The position numbers and the translations under genes were made by a program. Source: Thalassobacillus pellis (GTDB taxonomy: Bacteria; Bacillota; Bacilli; Bacillales; Halobacillaceae). Taken from it: a stretch of 64,000 bases of DNA. The notes below the pieces were generated by a model, which did no database searches, was not told the origin of the DNA, and saw only the letters and a list, made by a program, of their open reading frames with translations. The stretch lies in the NCBI RefSeq assembly GCF_016908295.1, contig NZ_JAFBDO010000002.1, positions 806,001-870,000 of the forward strand, given 5' to 3'. Below are positions 32,918 through 43,016 of this stretch, piece by piece (position 1 is the stretch's first letter; every line of letters begins with the position of its first letter).

Positions 32918-33607
32918 TTATTTCTGGCCATAGTAAGCGTTTACACCATGCTTGCGCAAAAAGTGACGATCCAATAAGGTCCTGTCCATCGGTACGGCAT
33001 ATGGATCTAATTGAAGTGTCCGTGATGCCATTTTTGCCACTTCTTCTAATACAACCGCATTGTATACGGCGTTGGCTGGATCTTTTCCCCAGACAAAGGG
33101 TGCGTGAGAATCGACAAGGACCCCCGGAACCTGTGCAGGATCTAACGATTGAAAACGTTCAACAATGACATTACCTGTTTCCAATTCATATGCCCCATTG
33201 ATTTCCTTTTCCGTCATTTTACGTGTACAAGGAATTTCTCCATAAAAATAATCCGCATGGGTTGTGCCATAAGCCGGAATCGCTTTTCCAGCCTGTGCCC
33301 AGCTGGTCGCCCACGGAGAATGGGTGTGGACAACACCGCCGATGTATTTAAATGCTTTATAGAGAATCAGGTGCGTAGGCGTATCAGAAGAAGGCTTTAA
33401 TTTCCCTTCTATCACTTTTCCATCCAGATCAACCACTACCATATCCTCGCTTTTCATATCTGTGTAGTCTACTCCACTTGGTTTGATAACGACCAACCCT
33501 TGCTCGCGGTCAATTCCACTGACATTTCCCCATGTAAGCGTAATCAATCCATGTTGAGGAAGTGCTAGATTTGCTTTTAAAACGGACTCTTTCAAACTTT
33601 CCAGCAT
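32918..33607 (-). CDS. araD: L-ribulose-5-phosphate 4-epimerase
   Basis: A zinc-dependent class II aldolase-fold enzyme (229 aa) giving D-xylulose 5-phosphate. Motifs are [15 protein letters not shown] near 21-35, IKPSGVDY near 42, [11 protein letters not shown] near 73, the zinc ligands in [13 protein letters not shown] near 88-100 and a late HAPFVWGKD near 165. The start ATG at 33607 is 8 nt after AAGGGAG; the TTG at 33625 precedes that SD. It is the first gene of araD-araB-araA, directly behind a promoter with an AraR-like box between its minus-35 and minus-10. Confidence 0.96.
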   Translation of the reverse strand: MLESLKESVLKANLALPQHGLITLTWGNVSGIDREQGLVVIKPSGVDYTDMKSEDMVVVDLDGKVIEGKLKPSSDTPTHLILYKAFKYIGGVVHTHSPWATSWAQAGKAIPAYGTTHADYFYGEIPCTRKMTEKEINGAYELETGNVIVERFQSLDPAQVPGVLVDSHAPFVWGKDPANAVYNAVVLEEVAKMASRTLQLDPYAVPMDRTLLDRHFLRKHGVNAYYGQK

Positions 33608-33640
33608 CTCATCATCTCCCTTCAATCAACTTATATAACT

Positions 33641-33669
33641 ATTATATACTTGTACGTACATAATTTCAT
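33641..33669 (-). promoter_or_regulatory. Promoter of the araDBA operon
   Basis: On the minus strand ATGAAA (plus-strand 33664-33669), 17 nt, TATAAT (33641-33646). The spacer contains the palindrome GTACGTAC. Confidence 0.75.
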
Positions 33670-33701
33670 TATTTTTAATTAAAATTAGTACGTATTTTAT
33701 T
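33650..33701. promoter_or_regulatory. Paired AraR-like operators of araDBA
   Basis: TTGTACGTACATAA (centre 33655.5) and TTAGTACGTATTTTA (centre 33691.5) resemble the known AraR consensus ATTTGTACGTACAAAT. Centres are 36 bp apart. A third, weaker TATACGTATA lies at 33875. The remaining gap up to 33922 shows nothing else clear. Confidence 0.7.
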
Positions 33702-33922
33702 TGTTATTTATAGATATATTGTATGCACACAGTACGACAACAGCTTAGCTTCCCTGCCAATAGCTCTCATTCCTATAAACTATTATATGTAAAAATAAGT
33801 AATAACAACTGTTCTACGGACGAGGTAATCCCTTTTTCCCCAGTTGAAAGTTTTCCTGCCAAAATACCATAACTTATACGTATATTTAGTGATTTATTAG
33901 AGTTATTGAATTGCAATAGTTT

Positions 33923-34636
33923 TTATGGAATCAACTGGTAAAGTTCTTTATAGTTGCGAACGATGGCATAGGGTTTATGTTTTGTTTCTGGTAATTTGTT
34001 ACGGTGGTTCATCCATATAGTTTTCCAGCCAGCTTCGATAGAAGGTACAACATCATTCCCCCACGCATCCCCAATATAATAGCAAGTACCGGCTTTCTTG
34101 CCTGTCTTCTCGTTTACGTACTTAAAAATCTTTGCGTCCGGTTTTGCATAGCCTGTTCCGTCTGAAATAAAAACCCACTCTCTGGAAATTAATTTATCCA
34201 GGCCAAGTCTGTTGATTTTTTTCCATTGATGATCGATAGGTCCATTGGTTATAATCCCGATTTCGTGTCCGTTTTCTCTTATGTTTTCCAGGCATTCCGT
34301 TACCCCATCAAATAATTCAATCGCGCTTTGATTGTTCCCATACTCGTTTTGAATGAAAGCAGCTTCTTTTTCACCCAAATCAAATGAAAAATCCCCTAGC
34401 GCCATGGTCAGCCTTTTGATGCGAAGTTGCTTGAGGGTAATTTCTCCAGCTTTATATATAGGCCAAAGCATGTCACTATAACGTCTTACTTCTTTAAAAA
34501 TATTATTTACCGTCCGATCAGTTAATGAGCCGAACTGTTTTAGTAAAGCGTCGCGGAAAGGCTGTAATTGATCATACAATGTATCATCAAGGTCAAAGAA
34601 GTAAGCTTTCTCTCCAGTACGACTTATTGGATTCAT
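33923..34636 (-). CDS. HAD superfamily phosphatase
   Basis: A 237-aa HAD hydrolase of the class with an alpha-helical cap (subfamily I). The nucleophile motif is YFFDLDDTLYD (D15, D17), motif II is GIITNGPIDHQWKK near 124-137 and motif IV is CYYIGDAWGNDVVPSIEAGWKTIWMN near 188-213. Likely role: dephosphorylating a sugar phosphate or a by-product. In B. subtilis the ara operon contains araL, also a HAD phosphatase but of the NagD class; this gene occupies a similar context but is a different subfamily. A terminator separates it from araN upstream, so it may be transcribed alone. Confidence 0.85.
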   Translation of the reverse strand: MNPISRTGEKAYFFDLDDTLYDQLQPFRDALLKQFGSLTDRTVNNIFKEVRRYSDMLWPIYKAGEITLKQLRIKRLTMALGDFSFDLGEKEAAFIQNEYGNNQSAIELFDGVTECLENIRENGHEIGIITNGPIDHQWKKINRLGLDKLISREWVFISDGTGYAKPDAKIFKYVNEKTGKKAGTCYYIGDAWGNDVVPSIEAGWKTIWMNHRNKLPETKHKPYAIVRNYKELYQLIP

Positions 34637-34703
34637 GTTCCTTCATCCCCTTTTGAACCATCTTCACCTTATCGTTCACCTTAGCTGACTATATTTCATT
34701 TCA

Positions 34704-34732
34704 AAAAGGCAAGGCGCAAAAGCACCTTGCCT
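34704..34732 (-). terminator. Terminator after araN
   Basis: On the minus strand AGGCAAGG pairs with CCTTGCCT, followed by TTTTTGAAAT. Confidence 0.85.
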
Positions 34733-34737
34733 CATGC

Positions 34738-36078
34738 TTACTTCATGCTGCTCTTAATCGTTTCTTGTGCCTGCTTCAGTGCTTCCTCAGGAGTCTGGGT
34801 TTGCTGTCGGATGACACTGTTGAATACATTTGTATTAATTTCCGTCGCTACATCCGGGGTATACTGCGTGATATTTACCGCATTGATTTCATCTTTGACA
34901 TCTAGCAAGGTATCGAATATATTGTCGCCGAAATACTGGTAATATTTATTGTCTTCCTTGATTGCTTCACTATCCCAAACATCCCAGCGAGGAGGGTCAA
35001 AGCCTAGTACTTTCCATAATTGGATATTAGCTTCTTTGGTAAGCTTGGCGAACGCTAAGAATTCCTTTGCTAGTTCAGGATGTTCTGTCTGATTCGTCAC
35101 AACCGTTCCTGTTCCACCCATACCAGCCGAACGATTTCCGCCTTCTTCCCAGGCAGGCATTGGACGGATGGCCATTTTACCTTTCAAATCAGGCATATAG
35201 TCAAGGAATCGTCCCATATACCACATTGGCATGGTAATAGCTGCAGCCCCACCATCATTCATAAATGCATAGAACTCTTCGGCATGTTTCTCTCCGCCTG
35301 GTGTCAGCTCGGCAATTTTACTTTTGTACACCTGGTCCTGCAAGAATTGCAGCGTTTTCACATTTGTCTCGTTGTAAACCGTCAATTCCCCTTCTTTATT
35401 GAAAAAATCAGATCCCTGCTGGGAAATCATCGACCAAAGATTGATATAATCTCCTGTATCAACAGTGGTCATGACCGCGTCTGTATTTTCGACTACTTTT
35501 TTACCGGCTTCATTGAAATCTTCCCATGTTTTAATAGAATCGATATCTACACCTGCTTTTTCCATGATTTCTGTGTTGTAATACATGACAGAGGCGCCAA
35601 CATGGGTAGGCATACCGTAGTAGTTTCCTTCTTTCGCATAAATTTCAAAGCGAGAACTGACAAACTTATCTTTGACTGGCTCTACATGCTCATTCATTGG
35701 AAGCATTTGCGGCTCCCCTTGCAGATAGTTCGGGAAACGACTGATTTCAATGTCCGCAATATCAGGCGCCCCTGTCCCGGATTGAAGTGCCAGCAACAGG
35801 TTGTTATGCATTTGATCATAAGGATACGTTTCTGCAACTAACTTGATCGGTCTGTCTGGATATTTCTTGTTCCAACGCTCGACAGCATCTTTGAAAAAGT
35901 CCATGTGCAGTTCAACAAATGTCCAATACTTCAGTTCTGTCGCATTTTCTTCATCAGACCCAATCACTTGTGACTCGGATGCTTCTCCTTCTCCTGAACC
36001 CGAAGCTCCGCCACTACAAGCCATCAACAGTGTTGATAGGATTCCAAATACTAAAATTAGTAAACTCGACTTTTTCAT
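34738..36078 (-). CDS. araN: Arabino-oligosaccharide-binding lipoprotein (AraN)
   Basis: The solute-binding protein (446 aa) of an ABC importer. A lipoprotein signal peptide ends in the lipobox LMAC (Cys21), followed by a Gly/Ser/Glu linker. The mature part is a family 1 binding protein with LKYWTFVELHMDFFKDAVERWNKKYPD near 49-75, GTGAPDIADIEI near 101 and MPMWYMGRF near 280. It anchors in the membrane from outside and hands oligosaccharides to AraP and AraQ. It is the last gene of abfA-araP-araQ-yesL-araN, not the first gene of araNPQ as in B. subtilis. Confidence 0.92.
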   Translation of the reverse strand: MKKSSLLILVFGILSTLLMACSGGASGSGEGEASESQVIGSDEENATELKYWTFVELHMDFFKDAVERWNKKYPDRPIKLVAETYPYDQMHNNLLLALQSGTGAPDIADIEISRFPNYLQGEPQMLPMNEHVEPVKDKFVSSRFEIYAKEGNYYGMPTHVGASVMYYNTEIMEKAGVDIDSIKTWEDFNEAGKKVVENTDAVMTTVDTGDYINLWSMISQQGSDFFNKEGELTVYNETNVKTLQFLQDQVYKSKIAELTPGGEKHAEEFYAFMNDGGAAAITMPMWYMGRFLDYMPDLKGKMAIRPMPAWEEGGNRSAGMGGTGTVVTNQTEHPELAKEFLAFAKLTKEANIQLWKVLGFDPPRWDVWDSEAIKEDNKYYQYFGDNIFDTLLDVKDEINAVNITQYTPDVATEINTNVFNSVIRQQTQTPEEALKQAQETIKSSMK

Positions 36079-36198
36079 TGTTCTCCCCCTTTATGATTTT
36101 AGAAGTAAAAACCTATCGGAACGAAACCAGCAACATTTCACCCCCTAATTTTTTGTTGACTTTATCAAAATACTTACGCCCGGCTTTATAAGAGCGTG

Positions 36199-36843
36199 TC
36201 AGGCACAATTACTGTAGTAGACGGAGGATTCTTTCTGGTCAAGCTGCCGAAACACCAACATCGACAGCCACATACTTCCCGTTGCCATTAAACTTATGGT
36301 AAAAAACGGTATCATCCCCGGGTATTCTAAAGAATAATAAAGTACCGCAAAAACTACGACCGCAATGGCGAGGGTATAATGGAGTTTTGTCACACCGATA
36401 ATAAGAGCATTTTTCAAATATTGTCTCCAGCCAGTTTTGTAATGAACCATTAACGGAAACACCCATAAGGCCACAATCGTGTAAAAGAATAACAAAAGAT
36501 AAAAAGCAAATGGTACGATAAACAGGACTTCCCCGCCAGAACCAGCAATCACCTTGTAGTTCAAATAAAGCAGACCGCCAAAAATGGTTAATATCCAGCC
36601 GATCGTGTTGGCGATCACAAACTCCTGGCGGTATATTTGCTTAAAGGTTTTCCAAAGCTTGACTTCCTCCTGTCCCATCAGCCACTTACGAGCCAAACCC
36701 AGCACTGCTGCTGTTGCCGGAAAAATGCCTCCGATTAAGAGACCACGAAGCGAGAAAAGAAACCACAACCCATTCACTACAGCAAGACGCATAATCCAAT
36801 GAAGAACCAAATCAAGCGTTGTCACAATCTGCTTCCCATTCAT
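36199..36843 (-). CDS. YesL/DUF624 family membrane protein
   Basis: A 214-aa integral membrane protein with about five hydrophobic segments (near 18-45, 70-95, 98-125, 150-170, 175-195). The pattern NGLWFLFSLRGLLIGGIFPATAAVLGLARKWL near 23-54 is typical of YesL/DUF624, small proteins often encoded beside carbohydrate ABC importers and suspected to assist them. The start is the ATG at 36843 (MNGKQ), with GGGGGAG upstream. Its position between araQ and araN ties it to arabinoside uptake. Biochemical function is unknown. Confidence 0.85.
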   Translation of the reverse strand: MNGKQIVTTLDLVLHWIMRLAVVNGLWFLFSLRGLLIGGIFPATAAVLGLARKWLMGQEEVKLWKTFKQIYRQEFVIANTIGWILTIFGGLLYLNYKVIAGSGGEVLFIVPFAFYLLLFFYTIVALWVFPLMVHYKTGWRQYLKNALIIGVTKLHYTLAIAVVVFAVLYYSLEYPGMIPFFTISLMATGSMWLSMLVFRQLDQKESSVYYSNCA

Positions 36844-36887
36844 GGCAGCCATCTCCCCCTTTTCTTATTGACTTAGTAAAACGTGAA

Positions 36888-37727
36888 TCACCCTTTGACA
36901 CCGCCGACCGTAAGGCCCGCAACGAAATATCGCTGGAAGAAAATAAACAAAATGATAATTGGCACAATAGTCATGACCGAACCAGCAATCAATAGATCAT
37001 AGTTATTCCCATAAGGCGTCAACAAGGTAGCCAACCCGATAGGTAATGTGAACATATCATTGGAACGAAGCACGACTAATGGCCATAAAAAGTTATTCCA
37101 GCTGCCAAGCCCTTGCAAAATCGCCATGGCTGCCAGGGACGGGGTCATCAATGGCAGCATGATTCTGAAGAAAATCCCATATTCTGTAGATCCGTCTATT
37201 CTGGCAGCATCCATCAGCTCCTTCGGCAGACCAAGCGCATATTGCCTAAAGAAAAATACAGCAATCGGTGCAACTACTGCCGGCAGTATTACTGCTGTGT
37301 AGGTATTCACGAGCTGCATCGTGATCATCAACTGGAACAATGGGAGCATCAGGATTTCAAAAGGAACCATCAATATAAACAGAACGAGCGTAAAGAAAAA
37401 CGTCCTCCCCTTAAAGTCGTAGAGTGCCAGGGCATAACCGACCATAGAGGAAAAAAACAAGGAAAGCACGATCGTAATTGCAGATATTGCCAAACTGTTC
37501 CAATACCAGCCCCAATAATCCCCTGCCTGTGTAAAGATAAATGTGTAGTTATCGAGATTCAGACTGGCAGGATCGAACGTCAGACTGATACCGTTACGCA
37601 TCAATTCTGAAGAGGGTCGGAATGATGAAAGCAATAAGCTCAGGATTGGAAACAAAGCTATAAAGGAAATAACAACAAAGGCAAGGTTAATGATCCATTT
37701 CAACGCCGTATGGTTTTTCTGCTTCAT
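36888..37727 (-). CDS. araQ: Arabino-oligosaccharide ABC permease (AraQ)
   Basis: A 279-aa inner-membrane permease of the MalG/CUT1 class with six membrane segments. The coupling loop that contacts the ATPase reads MDAARIDGSTEYGIFFRIMLPLMTP near 178-202 (EAA motif). It begins MKQKNHTALKWIINLAFVVI and ends VAGLTVGGVKG, both typical. Its ATG overlaps the araP stop codon in a TGATG, so the two are translationally coupled. No ATPase subunit gene is present in the window. Confidence 0.94.
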   Translation of the reverse strand: MKQKNHTALKWIINLAFVVISFIALFPILSLLLSSFRPSSELMRNGISLTFDPASLNLDNYTFIFTQAGDYWGWYWNSLAISAITIVLSLFFSSMVGYALALYDFKGRTFFFTLVLFILMVPFEILMLPLFQLMITMQLVNTYTAVILPAVVAPIAVFFFRQYALGLPKELMDAARIDGSTEYGIFFRIMLPLMTPSLAAMAILQGLGSWNNFLWPLVVLRSNDMFTLPIGLATLLTPYGNNYDLLIAGSVMTIVPIIILFIFFQRYFVAGLTVGGVKG

Positions 37728-38725
37728 CAGGCATCCCCCTTCTTAAAGGCTCCGGTAAGGATTAATTGGATAAAACTGATTATGAAAATGATCAGCATTA
37801 AAATGACCCCGATTGCAGCACCAAATCCCATATCATTTTGCTGGATCCCTTGTTGATAGAGATAACCGACAACGGTCAACCCGATATTCCCAGGCGAACC
37901 CGCTTCCCAGAAGACAAAGCTCTCTTCAAACATCCGGAAGCCATTGATAATGGATATCGTCGTGACAAATATAGTAACAGGCTTTAAAAATGGAAGTGTA
38001 ACAAACCGGAATTTCTGAAAAATCGTCGCACCATCCATTTCTGCTGCTTCATATAACTCTTTTGGAATGTTCTGTAAACCGGCAAGGAAGTATAATATAT
38101 TGACCCCCATCCATTTCCACGAACATAAAAGCACCATCAAAAACATCCCAGACCACGCATTGTATCGCCATTCCACCGGACTAATCCCGAACCAGCCAAG
38201 AAACTGGTTGGCTGCAGCGGTATCTGTTTCTCCAAACATGAGCCTAAAGACCATACCTGCGACAATCGTAGACGCCAGTGCAGGTACAAACAAAGACGCT
38301 CGGAAAATCGTTTTGAATTTGACAAATTTAGAATCCAGGAGGACAGATAATATAATTGGGCATATCACTAAAATCACTACCGTCAAAAGGACATAAATGC
38401 TTGTGTTATATAGCGCCCTCATAAATGTAGGATTAAAAACACGTGAATAATTTTCTAACCCGATGAAAGTGACCTGGCCTGGCAAAACACTTTGGAAACT
38501 CATAATGATTGCTTTTACCGTTGGATAAAGTGACAGAAGCAAAAACGAAAGAATAAAAGGGGTGACAAAAACATAAGGTACTACCTTCTTTGAATTCAGG
38601 AAATTTATGATTTTGTTTGGTTTCTTTGCAGAATCATGTTGGGGGCGTTTTCCGGGCTGATTTTTCCTATTCATACGTGGATGCTTATAGTGATCCTGAC
38701 TTTCATTTTTAGACGCTGGTAACAT
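37727..38725 (-). CDS. araP: Arabino-oligosaccharide ABC permease (AraP)
   Basis: A 332-aa permease of the MalF/CUT1 class. A polar N-terminal extension of about 40 residues (Lys/Asn/Gln/Pro-rich) precedes six membrane segments. The EAA coupling loop reads YEAAEMDGATIFQKFRFVTLPFLKP near 226-250. The start ATG at 38725 follows GGAGGAGG; the TTG frame to 38740 overlaps that SD. It forms a pair with AraQ and lies directly downstream of abfA, which is consistent with import of arabino-oligosaccharides for intracellular cleavage. Confidence 0.94.
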   Translation of the reverse strand: MLPASKNESQDHYKHPRMNRKNQPGKRPQHDSAKKPNKIINFLNSKKVVPYVFVTPFILSFLLLSLYPTVKAIIMSFQSVLPGQVTFIGLENYSRVFNPTFMRALYNTSIYVLLTVVILVICPIILSVLLDSKFVKFKTIFRASLFVPALASTIVAGMVFRLMFGETDTAAANQFLGWFGISPVEWRYNAWSGMFLMVLLCSWKWMGVNILYFLAGLQNIPKELYEAAEMDGATIFQKFRFVTLPFLKPVTIFVTTISIINGFRMFEESFVFWEAGSPGNIGLTVVGYLYQQGIQQNDMGFGAAIGVILMLIIFIISFIQLILTGAFKKGDA

Positions 38726-38808
38726 GTGAACCTCCTCCAATTATGTGGATTTCTCAAGGAACAAAGGGAGGTACCCATGTCCCTTGAGATAATATTGCCG
38801 ATAGACAT

Positions 38809-40332
<1,524 letters not shown>

Positions 40333-40422
40333 TTATTAATAGCTTTTTCAATAACTTCCCATTTAACTAATCTACAACTTTTCATATGTTCCCTTCTTCA
40401 TCTGACCCTTGACAATCGTTAA

Positions 40423-40436
40423 TGTAGACGCTTTCA
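40423..40436. promoter_or_regulatory. cre (CcpA site) upstream of abfA
   Basis: TGTAGACGCTTTCA matches TGWNANCGNTNWCA at all but one position. It lies about 105 nt before the abfA start, downstream of the AraR boxes, as expected for roadblock repression by CcpA. Confidence 0.65.
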
Positions 40437-40496
40437 AAAAGAAATAATGAAAAGATTTGCTGATTACATAAACACAACGAGTTACCATTATCCCCT

Positions 40497-40545
40497 ATGT
40501 ACGAACATATAACTTAACCATTTAAATAAAAATGGTACGTATAAG
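40497..40545. promoter_or_regulatory. Paired AraR-like operators of the abfA operon
   Basis: ATGTACGAACAT (centre 40502.5) and GGTACGTATAAG (centre 40538.5), again 36 bp apart, as upstream of araD. A GATAAT on the minus strand just below may be the minus-10. Confidence 0.65.
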
Positions 40546-40680
40546 TTGTATAATTTGATTATATATAAGTAATTTCGATATTTCAATCGTTTTTTGAATA
40601 TTTAATATATTTGATCTATTAAAATATGGTCTGCTATTTGATAGGTAATGATTCATCTTTAAAGAGTTTTCACGCATAAG

Positions 40681-41419
40681 AAAAAGGGCTATCCCACAAG
40701 TCTGCAATAGACTAATTGGGTTAGCCTTTTCTGTCACGAATCGCTCGTCGGCGGATGCTTGCCGCGGGCACGGCCTCAAGCCTTCTTGGTCAAGAAAATC
40801 ACTTGACCAAGTGGATCTTCGGCTCGCGCTGTTCCCGCAGGCGTCACCGCCACTCGCTCATCGTGAAATCAACCATGATATAACCATATATAGTTATAAA
40901 CTTTAACTGCAGCCAATTTTAAAAAGGTGATTACCCTTTGCAATACTAATACAAAAAACCTCAGGAAGGTATAGAGGGCATAGAATCCTTAAAAATAAAA
41001 CCAAAAGCGGAATCGCCTGTTTTCATAGTGGAAATAAGCTGCGCTATTGCCGCTTGCGTGGAAAAGAGAAAGTGAAGGAACAGCCGCTGATGACGGCTGC
41101 CTGCCAAAACATGAAAAAGATTATCCTCCATCTAGCCAGGGTGAGCTAGGTGAAGGAGAGTCTTTTTCTATCTTAAAGAAATTCCAAGGAGCGAGGCCCC
41201 TTCCACTCCTGCGGAAGAACGAGTGAGCCGAGATCGCCGAGCGTGGGTTTCGCGAGGAAGCTCGGGCGCACGTCCGCGGAAAGGGAAGGGGCTTTATCTC
41301 CTGTCGGCAAGAAAAAAACTTGCGGAGAAACAGGAGTTTCCCCACAAAAAAACCACGAAGAAAAATCAATTTCTACGTGGTTTTTTATTTCAAAGCGGAC
41401 TTTTGGGGCAGCCCTTTTT
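40681..41419. mobile_element. MITE-like element 1 (no transposase)
   Basis: The ends are inverted: AAAAAGGGCTATCCCACAAG at the left and, read on the minus strand, AAAAAGGGCTGCCCCAAAAG at the right. The interior (about 740 bp) has no credible gene. It holds a subterminal hairpin (AAGTCT and AGACT), GC-rich palindromic tracts at about 40740-40865 and 41190-41300, and a terminator hairpin at 41345. The GGGCTGTCCC-type end is like that of IS1182-group elements, so it may be moved by such a transposase elsewhere. The right end touches the stop codon of the second AraR gene. Confidence 0.6.
41345..41386 (-). terminator. Terminator after the second AraR gene, inside the MITE
   Basis: AAAACCACG pairs with CGTGGTTTT with A-runs and T-runs on both sides. 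It lies about 35-75 nt after the araR2 stop. Confidence 0.75.
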
Positions 41420-42526
41420 CTATTCTTTCAGTTCTTTTGTCGAATTCCTTACGATAAGTTTAGGTTCATAGACAATCGATTCAATTTTCCCTTCGGCTTT
41501 GTTCTTGTCCTTGATTAAATCTATGATAACTTTGCCTGCTGCTTTTCCCATCTCGCTTTTCGGATGCTCCACAGTCGTCAGCTTCACTTCCGATACATTG
41601 GATAAAAAGGAGTCATCATAGCCTACAATAGAAATGTTATCCGGTACTTTCAGGCCCATACCCCTAATTACATCCAATAAATTGATGGCCAGTTCATCAT
41701 TGTAGCAGACAATAGCTGTTGGTGTGTCCTGATTGTTTTTCGCCAATAGTTTTCTTAGTTCTTCTGTTGGCTTGTCCTTCTTTTCAGCGGTGTTATAAGT
41801 GATAATATGATTAGGATTCAGTGGAACTTCATAAGTCCGGTGTGCCTTCAAATAGCCTTTCATCCGTTTTGTCCCTTGAATATCATCGGTCTTAAAAAAG
41901 CCGACAATATTACGATGACCCTGTTTAATTAGATGTTCTGTCTGCAGAAAGCCGCCTTTTTCATCATCCATTGTCAGGCTGATTGGTTCCAGTTCATCAT
42001 AATAGGCATTAATCATGAGATATGGGATCTTTAAGCGCTCCAGGTTCAAGTAGTATTTAATATTCGGGTTGGAAAAAGCACTTCGTGTCGGCTCTACAAT
42101 AACGCCGTCAAATTGACGGGAGATGACTTTTTCAAGAAACTTCCTTTCATCATCATGATTATTATTAGTGCTGAAGAGGGTGACATGATAGCCATTTTCA
42201 CTCAAATATGCTTCTGCTCCCCTGATGATTGATGGAAAAATATAATCGGATATATAGGTGGTAATAATCGCAATCGTTTTGGCGCTGTCACTGTTTGTGT
42301 TACTTTCGTTATGTAATCGATCGGCACAAAACGTCCCTGCTCCCTGCGTCCGGTAAAGCCACCCCCTGGTCACGAGGTCTCCAATGGCTAAGCGGACCGT
42401 ATGCCGGCTTACATTGAATTCATTCATTAATTCTGTTTCTGAACTAATCTTTTGGTTTGGGCGTATAGTTCCGTCTAATATTTTTGACATGATCGCTTGT
42501 TTTACAATATTGTATTTCGTTTCCAT
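41420..42526 (-). CDS. AraR paralog (copy 2)
   Basis: A 368-aa GntR-LacI chimeric repressor closely related to the AraR at 28446: METKYNIVKQAIMSKILDG, SSETELMNEFNVSRHTVRLAIGDL, IITTYISDYIFPSIIRGAEAYLS, VIVEPTRSAFSNPNIKYYLNLERL and LLDVIRGMGLKVPDNISIVGYDDSF all align. It ends at RNSTKELKE, about ten residues shorter than copy 1; its TAG stop is at the junction with the MITE-like element. It probably regulates the adjacent GH127-MFS-GH51 operon and the secreted arabinanase, perhaps with different effector or operator preference. The ATG at 42526 has only a weak SD. Confidence 0.9.
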   Translation of the reverse strand: METKYNIVKQAIMSKILDGTIRPNQKISSETELMNEFNVSRHTVRLAIGDLVTRGWLYRTQGAGTFCADRLHNESNTNSDSAKTIAIITTYISDYIFPSIIRGAEAYLSENGYHVTLFSTNNNHDDERKFLEKVISRQFDGVIVEPTRSAFSNPNIKYYLNLERLKIPYLMINAYYDELEPISLTMDDEKGGFLQTEHLIKQGHRNIVGFFKTDDIQGTKRMKGYLKAHRTYEVPLNPNHIITYNTAEKKDKPTEELRKLLAKNNQDTPTAIVCYNDELAINLLDVIRGMGLKVPDNISIVGYDDSFLSNVSEVKLTTVEHPKSEMGKAAGKVIIDLIKDKNKAEGKIESIVYEPKLIVRNSTKELKE

Positions 42527-42663
42527 GTAATCCCCCAGTAGAAAGTATGGTCAACTTATCCGTACAAAAAATACGATACACTCCTCCATTATAGCATCTT
42601 GGCTGATCACTTTTCCATTCCTCCTCCCTACAGGTATCCCAAGTCTGAGTCTATTGTATAAAT

Positions 42664-42712
42664 CAAAAAACCCAGTATGTACCGTAAGTCTGCGGTACAC
42701 ACTGGTTTGGGG
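42664..42712 (-). terminator. Terminator of the GH127-MFS-GH51-DUF6171 operon
   Basis: On the minus strand CCAGTGTGTACCG pairs with CGGTACATACTGG, followed by GTTTTTTG. Confidence 0.92.
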
Positions 42713-42755
42713 GGACGATCATCAGGCTAGATCGAGTATCCTGTTTCCTGGTGCT

Positions 42756-43016
42756 TTACCATTTAGCTTCCCCGGGGTAAGGGCAGCTTTTATTTTTAAA
42801 TTTAGCACGATAGCGAACTAGACAGCCGCAATGCATACATGTGGTTCCATATTGAAGGGAAGAACAAGTATTGCATTTGCTTAATCTCTCCTGATACACA
42901 TGTTCAGAAACAGTCTGTGATTTTTTTATTTGTATATCTGACAAAGATTGCTGGATGCTTTCTTCTGTTACCTTGACGCTTTCTGAGCAGCCTTTACAAG
43001 GACTTTTGACTGTCAT
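42756..43016 (-). CDS. Small Cys-rich protein, DUF6171-like
   Basis: An 86-aa protein with CKGC near 7-10, then CNTCSS and CMHCGC near 48-66, and the end [11 protein letters not shown]. The paired Cys motifs look like two metal (zinc or Fe-S) knuckles. The ending CPxPGxxKW is what I associate with DUF6171. Its ATG overlaps the GH51 stop codon (ATGA), so translation is coupled to the arabinofuranosidase. Function is unknown. The context suggests a role linked to arabinoside use, or a passenger on the operon. Confidence 0.7.
   Translation of the reverse strand: MTVKSPCKGCSESVKVTEESIQQSLSDIQIKKSQTVSEHVYQERLSKCNTCSSLQYGTTCMHCGCLVRYRAKFKNKSCPYPGEAKW

Noticed and set aside
41121-41518. Overlapping frames in the GC-rich part of MITE-like element 1
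   Set aside because: Both strands are open because of base composition; no transposase motif (DDE) or SD was found.
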